From Streptomyces sp. NBC_01317 (GTDB lineage Bacteria > Actinomycetota > Actinomycetes > Streptomycetales > Streptomycetaceae), in NCBI RefSeq assembly GCF_035961655.1, contig NZ_CP108393.1, forward strand, positions 3,455,501 to 3,519,500: a stretch of DNA of 64,000 nt, in the 5' to 3' direction. The notes under the pieces are model-generated. The model was not told the origin of the DNA and did not search any database. It was given only the letters and a program-made list of their open reading frames with translations. Position 1 is the stretch's first letter, and each line of letters starts with the position of its first letter. The position numbers and the translations under genes are program-made. Shown here piece by piece: positions 59,865 through 64,000 of the stretch.

Positions 59865-60521
59865 TCACGCGCGCCGGTGCACCAGCCGCCCGCCCAGCAC
59901 CGTGGCGACACAGCGGGAGGCGCCGTGCCCGCCCAGGGCCGCGTACGGATCCCCGTCCACCGGCACGTCGAACACCGCGAAGTCCGCGTACAGGCCCTTG
60001 TCACCCAGAAGAGGCAGCAGGAACGCCTCCGCCGCAGGCCGTCCCGCGAACGGGTCGAGCGTGGCCGGGCCCGGCGGGTCCGTGAAGCGCTGCTCGATGC
60101 CGAGCCCTGAGCGCTGTACGGCGTCCACGACCGCCTCCCGCCCCAGATCGCCCGCGACCGCCACCGCCCCGTGGGCGAGCAGCCGCCGCACCCCGCGCCG
60201 CGCGCTCGCGCCCCACCGGGCGTCGGTCATGCCCAGCGCGTCGAGCGCGTCTCCGGTGAGAGGGTCGGTCCCGAGGGTGTCCGCCTCGCGGGGGTCCGGG
60301 TGGTACGCCCGCTCCAGCAGCTCGGGGCCGTACGGATTGCACAGGCCCGGGGTGATGATCCCGGGCCACGTGCGCACCCGCGCCTCCGGGCGCGCCGCCG
60401 CCAGCCGCTCGTAGGGGCCGACGGCCGCCAGGACGGACCCGTCCACGAGGACGGCACCTCCCGGGACCGGTTCCTCCCCGGCACCCGGCAGCAGCAGGTC
60501 AGCACGGTGGATCGTCAGCAC
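59865..60521 (-). CDS. Amidohydrolase-like (imidazolonepropionase-like) protein, reduced
   Basis: Protein of 218 residues that keeps the N-terminal strand domain of amidohydrolases (LLLPGAGEEPVPGGAVLVDG, WPGIITPGLCNPYG) and the C-terminal return (LYADFAVFDVP, ATVLGGRLVHRR), but most of the TIM barrel and the metal-binding HxH are missing: where HxH should follow PG it has LCNPYG. Catalysis of the usual kind is thus unlikely. It begins 19 bases after mqnC and is probably cotranscribed with it. A role in the futalosine pathway, where a deaminase or hydrolase acts, is a guess from position only. Confidence 0.75.
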   Translation of the reverse strand: MLTIHRADLLLPGAGEEPVPGGAVLVDGSVLAAVGPYERLAAARPEARVRTWPGIITPGLCNPYGPELLERAYHPDPREADTLGTDPLTGDALDALGMTDARWGASARRGVRRLLAHGAVAVAGDLGREAVVDAVQRSGLGIEQRFTDPPGPATLDPFAGRPAAEAFLLPLLGDKGLYADFAVFDVPVDGDPYAALGGHGASRCVATVLGGRLVHRRA

Positions 60522-60540
60522 GACGGCCGCCCCCGCCCGC

Positions 60541-61755
60541 TCAGTTGGAGGCGAGCAGCTTCAGCTCCGGGTGGGCCGTGCCGCCCTCGATCGCCGTCGA
60601 GGAGATGTGCGACTGGACCCGGTCGTCGACGGGGTCGTTCGCCGGGTCGTCGTGCACGACGAGGTGTTCGTACGTCGTGGCGCGCTGCGCCGGGACGCGG
60701 CCCGCCTTGCGGATCAGGTCGATGATCTCCAGCCGGTTGGAGCGGTGCTTCGCACCGGCCGACGACACGACGTTCTCCTCCAGCATGATCGAGCCGAGGT
60801 CGTCGGCTCCGTAGTGCAGCGACAGCTGGCCGACCTCCTTGCCCGTGGTCAGCCAGGAGCCCTGGATGTGGGCGACGTTGTCGAGGAAGAGCCGCGCGAT
60901 GGCGATCATGCGCAGGTACTCGAAGAGCGTGGCCTGCGTCTGGCCCTTGAGGTGGTTGTTCTCGGGCTGGTACGTGTACGGGATGAAGGCGCGGAAGCCG
61001 CCCGTGCGGTCCTGCACGTCCCGGATCATCCGCAGGTGCTCGATGCGCTCGGCGTTGGTCTCGCCCGTGCCCATCAGCATCGTGGACGTCGACTCGACGC
61101 CGAGGCCGTGGGCGATCTCCATGATCTCCAGCCAGCGTTCGCCGGACTCCTTGAGCGGCGCGATGGCCTTGCGGGGCCGCGCGGGCAGCAGCTCGGCGCC
61201 GGCGCCCGCGAACGAGTCGAGCCCGGCCGCGTGGATGCGGCGGATCGCCTCCTCGGCGGAGACGCCGGAGATGCGGGCCATGTGCTCGACCTCGGAGGCG
61301 CCGAGGGAGTGGATGACCAGCTGGGGGAAGTCCTTCTTGATGGCCGCGAAGTGCTCTTCGTAGTACTCGACGCCGAAGTCCGGGTGGTGGCCGCCCTGGA
61401 ACATGATCTGCGTGCCGCCCAGCTCCACGGTCTCCGCGCAGCGGCGCAGGATGTCGTCGAGGCCCCGGGTCCAGCCCTTCTCGGTGTCCTTGGGCGCGGC
61501 GTAGAACGCGCAGAACTTGCACGCCGTGACACACAGGTTGGTGTAGTTGATGTTCCGCTCGATGATGTACGTCGCGATGTGCTCGGTCCCGGCGTAGCGC
61601 AGCCGGCGGGCCGCGTCGGCGGCGGAGCCGAGGGCGTGGAGCGGCGCGGAGCGGTAGAGGTCGAGCGCCTCTTCCGGGGTGATACGGCCCCCGGCAGCCG
61701 CACGGTCGAGGACACCAGTGACGTATTCGGACGTGAGGTCGGCCTTCTCGGTCAC
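60541..61755 (-). CDS. mqnC: Cyclic dehypoxanthinyl futalosine synthase
   Basis: Radical SAM enzyme of 404 residues for the third step of the futalosine menaquinone route, closing dehypoxanthinyl futalosine to its cyclic form. The [4Fe-4S] motif is CVTACKFCAF (Cx3Cx2C). ERNINYTNLC, FQGGHHPDFGVEYYE and HSLGASEVEH are family signatures, and TMLMGTGET with FIPYTYQPENN is shared with MqnE/CofH relatives. GTG 61755 has GAAGGAC nine bases upstream. In Streptomyces this pathway replaces the classical Men route, consistent with no menD or menF here. Confidence 0.94.
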   Translation of the reverse strand: MTEKADLTSEYVTGVLDRAAAGGRITPEEALDLYRSAPLHALGSAADAARRLRYAGTEHIATYIIERNINYTNLCVTACKFCAFYAAPKDTEKGWTRGLDDILRRCAETVELGGTQIMFQGGHHPDFGVEYYEEHFAAIKKDFPQLVIHSLGASEVEHMARISGVSAEEAIRRIHAAGLDSFAGAGAELLPARPRKAIAPLKESGERWLEIMEIAHGLGVESTSTMLMGTGETNAERIEHLRMIRDVQDRTGGFRAFIPYTYQPENNHLKGQTQATLFEYLRMIAIARLFLDNVAHIQGSWLTTGKEVGQLSLHYGADDLGSIMLEENVVSSAGAKHRSNRLEIIDLIRKAGRVPAQRATTYEHLVVHDDPANDPVDDRVQSHISSTAIEGGTAHPELKLLASN

Positions 61756-61808
61756 CGGGGCGGGTCCTTCCCAAGGGGGGTACAGCGGCCGATCCAGCGT
61801 ACGCCAGG

Positions 61809-61866
61809 CCCGCGGCCCGCCCGGGCCGCGGGGGCGCGCCGCAGGTCGGCGACCGCCTGCGGTCGC
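61809..61866 (-). terminator. Tandem hairpins after the protein kinase gene
   Basis: Two GC-only hairpins: 61849-61866 (GCGACCGC with its complement, two-base centre), 16 bases beyond the kinase stop, and 61809-61832 (11-base stem CCCGCGGCCCG). Together they probably end the kinase transcript before mqnC. Confidence 0.7.
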
Positions 61867-61881
61867 GCTCACCCCGTGCCG

Positions 61882-63723
61882 CTACTGCTTCGTCAGGACG
61901 CCCGTGGGGTTCCCGGCCGCCGCGTCGTCGGAGTCGTAGTGCAGTCCGTCCTTCTCCAGCGAGAGCCGCAGCCCCTTGGAGCTCTCCGTGCACAGGCTCT
62001 GGCTGCGCGGGCCGCTCTTGACGTCGACGACGATCGCGCGGTCCTCGGCCCCGGTGAGGGTGAAGAGGTCCTGGCAGGTGAAGTTCCCCAGGATGTCGGT
62101 CTGTTCACCCGTGCCGACCTGCTCCCCGGTCGTGCCCTTCTTGATGACCACCTTCATCGTGCCGGCCGGGATTCCGGCGGAGGTGATGGAGCCGTCCCAC
62201 GTCCCGATCAGCTCGTCCGGTACGGAGCCGGCGCCGGGGGCGGGTCCTTCAGGGTCGTCGGAGGCGGAGGCGGAGGGGGAGTCGGGGGCCGGGGAATCGG
62301 AGGCCGGGGACGAGCCCGACGGGGTGGGCGACGGTGCCGGACGCCCGGGGGTGGCCGGGGCGCTCGACGTGGAGTCGGTCTTCCCCCCGCCCTGGGCCGT
62401 GTCGGACCTGTTGTTGTCCTGCAACTGATTCAGGAGGAAGCCGCCGCCCACGGTCACCGCCGCCAGCGCGCCCGCCACGGCCAGCACCACCGTGCAGCTG
62501 ACCTTGCGGCCCCCGCGCCCCTCCTGGCGCCCGGTGTCGCCGGACACGGACACGGAGAACCCGCCGTCGTGCGGCCGCCGCGCCGGTACGGAGGCGTCCT
62601 GCGGCGGCTCCGTCGGCGGTCCGAAGACCCCCAGCGCGGGCGCCTGACCGCCGAAGCCGGTCACCGCGCTCGGGGCCCTACCCCCCTCGGCCGTACCCCC
62701 GCCTGCCGCACCCTCGGTGGTCGCGCCTCCCCCCGTCGACGCCTGCGTGAACGGCACCGGCCCCGTGGCCACCGGCTGCTGCGCGGCGGCCGGTACGGAT
62801 CCGGAGGCGCGCGGCACCACGTCCAGGTCCAGGATCGCCACCGCCGCCCGGCTGACCTCCTCCACCAGCGGCCCCGGCAGCCAGCCCGCCGCCACCGCCC
62901 GCTCGGCCCCGCCGGGCGCGAGCCGGCGCGCGACCTCGGCGGGGGTGGGGCGCGCGGCCGGGTCCTTGGCCAGGCAGTGCGCGACCAGGTCGCGCAACGC
63001 ACCCTCCATGGGGCCCAGTTCGGGCTCCCCGTGCACCACCTTGTAGAGCAGCGCGGCGGACGAGTCCCCGGCGAACGGGCCCGCCCCCGTCGCCGCGTAC
63101 GCGAGCACCGCGCCCAGCGAGAAGACGTCGGCGGCGCCGGTCACACCCTTGCCGATGATCTGCTCGGGCGCCATGTAGCCGGGCGACCCGACGGACATAC
63201 CGGTCGCGGTGAGGGAAGCGGTGCCGTCGGTGGCGCGGGCGATGCCGAAGTCGATGAGGCGGGGGCCGTCCAGGGCCAGGAGGACGTTCGACGGCTTCAC
63301 GTCACGGTGGACCAGACCGAGCCCGTGCACCGCGGCCAGCGCCTCGGCCAGGCCCGCGCCCAGCGCCGTGACGGACCGCCCGGGCAGCGGCCCGTGGCCG
63401 GCGACCGCCTGGGTCAGCGAGGGCCCCGCCACATAGCCGGTGGCCACCCACGGGACGGCCGCCTCGGGGTCGGCGTCGAGCACCGGCGCCGACCAGCGGT
63501 GCGCGCCGGGCCCCGTCCCCACCAGCCGCGCGGAGGCCACCTCGCGCCGGAACCGGGCCCGGAACTGCTCGTCCGCCGCGTAGTGCGGGTGGACGACCTT
63601 CACCGCGACCGTACGGCCCCCCGTGGAGCGGGCGAGATACACCCGGCCCATCCCGCCGGCCCCGAGCCTGCGCAGCAGCGTGTACGGCCCGATGGTCTCC
63701 TCGCCTGCCTCCAACGGCTGCAT
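61882..63723 (-). CDS. Transmembrane Ser/Thr protein kinase
   Basis: Hanks-type kinase of 613 residues. The Gly loop is LGAGGMGRVYLA, catalytic Lys42 lies in VAVKVV, the HRD loop is VHRDVKPSN (Asp141), DFG at 158-160, and the activation segment ends GSPGYMAPEQ. After about residue 290 a Pro/Gly/Thr-rich juxtamembrane stretch leads to one membrane helix (VVLAVAGALAAVTVGGGFLL, about 411-430), a Ser/Pro/Asp-rich linker and an outer domain of about 115 residues with two Cys (TCQDLF, SLCTES) which may sense a ligand. No PASTA repeats are present. Targets cannot be read from the sequence. Confidence 0.93.
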   Translation of the reverse strand: MQPLEAGEETIGPYTLLRRLGAGGMGRVYLARSTGGRTVAVKVVHPHYAADEQFRARFRREVASARLVGTGPGAHRWSAPVLDADPEAAVPWVATGYVAGPSLTQAVAGHGPLPGRSVTALGAGLAEALAAVHGLGLVHRDVKPSNVLLALDGPRLIDFGIARATDGTASLTATGMSVGSPGYMAPEQIIGKGVTGAADVFSLGAVLAYAATGAGPFAGDSSAALLYKVVHGEPELGPMEGALRDLVAHCLAKDPAARPTPAEVARRLAPGGAERAVAAGWLPGPLVEEVSRAAVAILDLDVVPRASGSVPAAAQQPVATGPVPFTQASTGGGATTEGAAGGGTAEGGRAPSAVTGFGGQAPALGVFGPPTEPPQDASVPARRPHDGGFSVSVSGDTGRQEGRGGRKVSCTVVLAVAGALAAVTVGGGFLLNQLQDNNRSDTAQGGGKTDSTSSAPATPGRPAPSPTPSGSSPASDSPAPDSPSASASDDPEGPAPGAGSVPDELIGTWDGSITSAGIPAGTMKVVIKKGTTGEQVGTGEQTDILGNFTCQDLFTLTGAEDRAIVVDVKSGPRSQSLCTESSKGLRLSLEKDGLHYDSDDAAAGNPTGVLTKQ

Positions 63724-63824
63724 GCTGTTGTCCCCCTCAGCCTCGCGCGCGTTCGTACGGAGCAGCGTAGGGGGTCTTTCGAACGCCCCCCAGGCCCGCG
63801 GGTGTCAGGGGCGGAACCAAGGGG

Positions 63825-64000
<176 letters not shown>

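Overview
The window is actinobacterial chromosome, almost certainly Streptomyces. GC is very high, many genes start with GTG or TTG, there is a four-gene conservon, secreted hydrolases are abundant, and it carries a 14-gene nuo operon and futalosine-pathway menaquinone genes. The gene order (two-component kinases, korAB, polyprenyl synthase, nuo, NlpC/P60, prenyl reductase, menG, mqnC) is that of the conserved Streptomyces core, with accessory material let into it.

Layout. 0-2.5 kb: the end of one NarL-type histidine kinase, a complete paralogous kinase and their response regulator. 2.7-5.8 kb: korA-korB, 2-oxoglutarate:ferredoxin oxidoreductase. 5.9-7.3 kb: a divergent HxlR-type regulator and QorB-like quinone reductase with a palindrome between them. 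7.4-9.2 kb: a RarD permease and a small glyoxalase-fold protein. 9.2-18.8 kb: an extracellular hydrolase block with a beta-helix glycosidase, an M28 aminopeptidase with a P-domain, a subtilisin with FG-GAP repeats, a YD-repeat protein ending in a phospholipase A2 domain, and a lipoprotein. 19-22.2 kb: an ABC-2 exporter and a LolA-like protein. 22.4-24.9 kb: a long-chain polyprenyl diphosphate synthase and fumarylacetoacetase. 24.9-33.1 kb: an osmoprotectant ABC importer whose binding-protein gene is separated from its ATPase and permeases by a conservon (cvnABCD). 33.2-49.4 kb: nuoN to nuoA, all on the minus strand, with a Rex-type operator at the promoter end and a strong terminator at the other. 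49.4-52 kb: an NlpC/P60 wall hydrolase behind a phased set of MtrA-like boxes, then an alpha/beta hydrolase. 52-57 kb: an epimerase-like gene, then a lower-GC accessory insert with a divergent type II restriction-modification pair (SacI-like endonuclease and m5C methyltransferase). 57-64 kb: geranylgeranyl-reductase family enzyme, GNAT acetyltransferase, menG, an amidohydrolase-like protein, mqnC, a Ser/Thr protein kinase and the end of a probable mqnA.

How it works together. Much of the window serves respiration on menaquinone: the polyprenyl synthase gives the side chain, MqnA/MqnC and MenG the head group, the flavin reductase probably saturates part of the tail, Complex I reduces the quinone, KorAB feeds low-potential electrons from the TCA cycle, and the QorR/QorB-like pair may handle free quinones. 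The most distinctive accessory items are the YD-repeat/phospholipase A2 protein, the restriction-modification insert, the conservon lying inside an osmoprotectant transporter locus, and several unannotated DNA elements (11-bp-phased boxes before the wall hydrolase, a 23-bp operator, a 14-bp perfect palindrome and a 53-bp alternating purine-pyrimidine tract).
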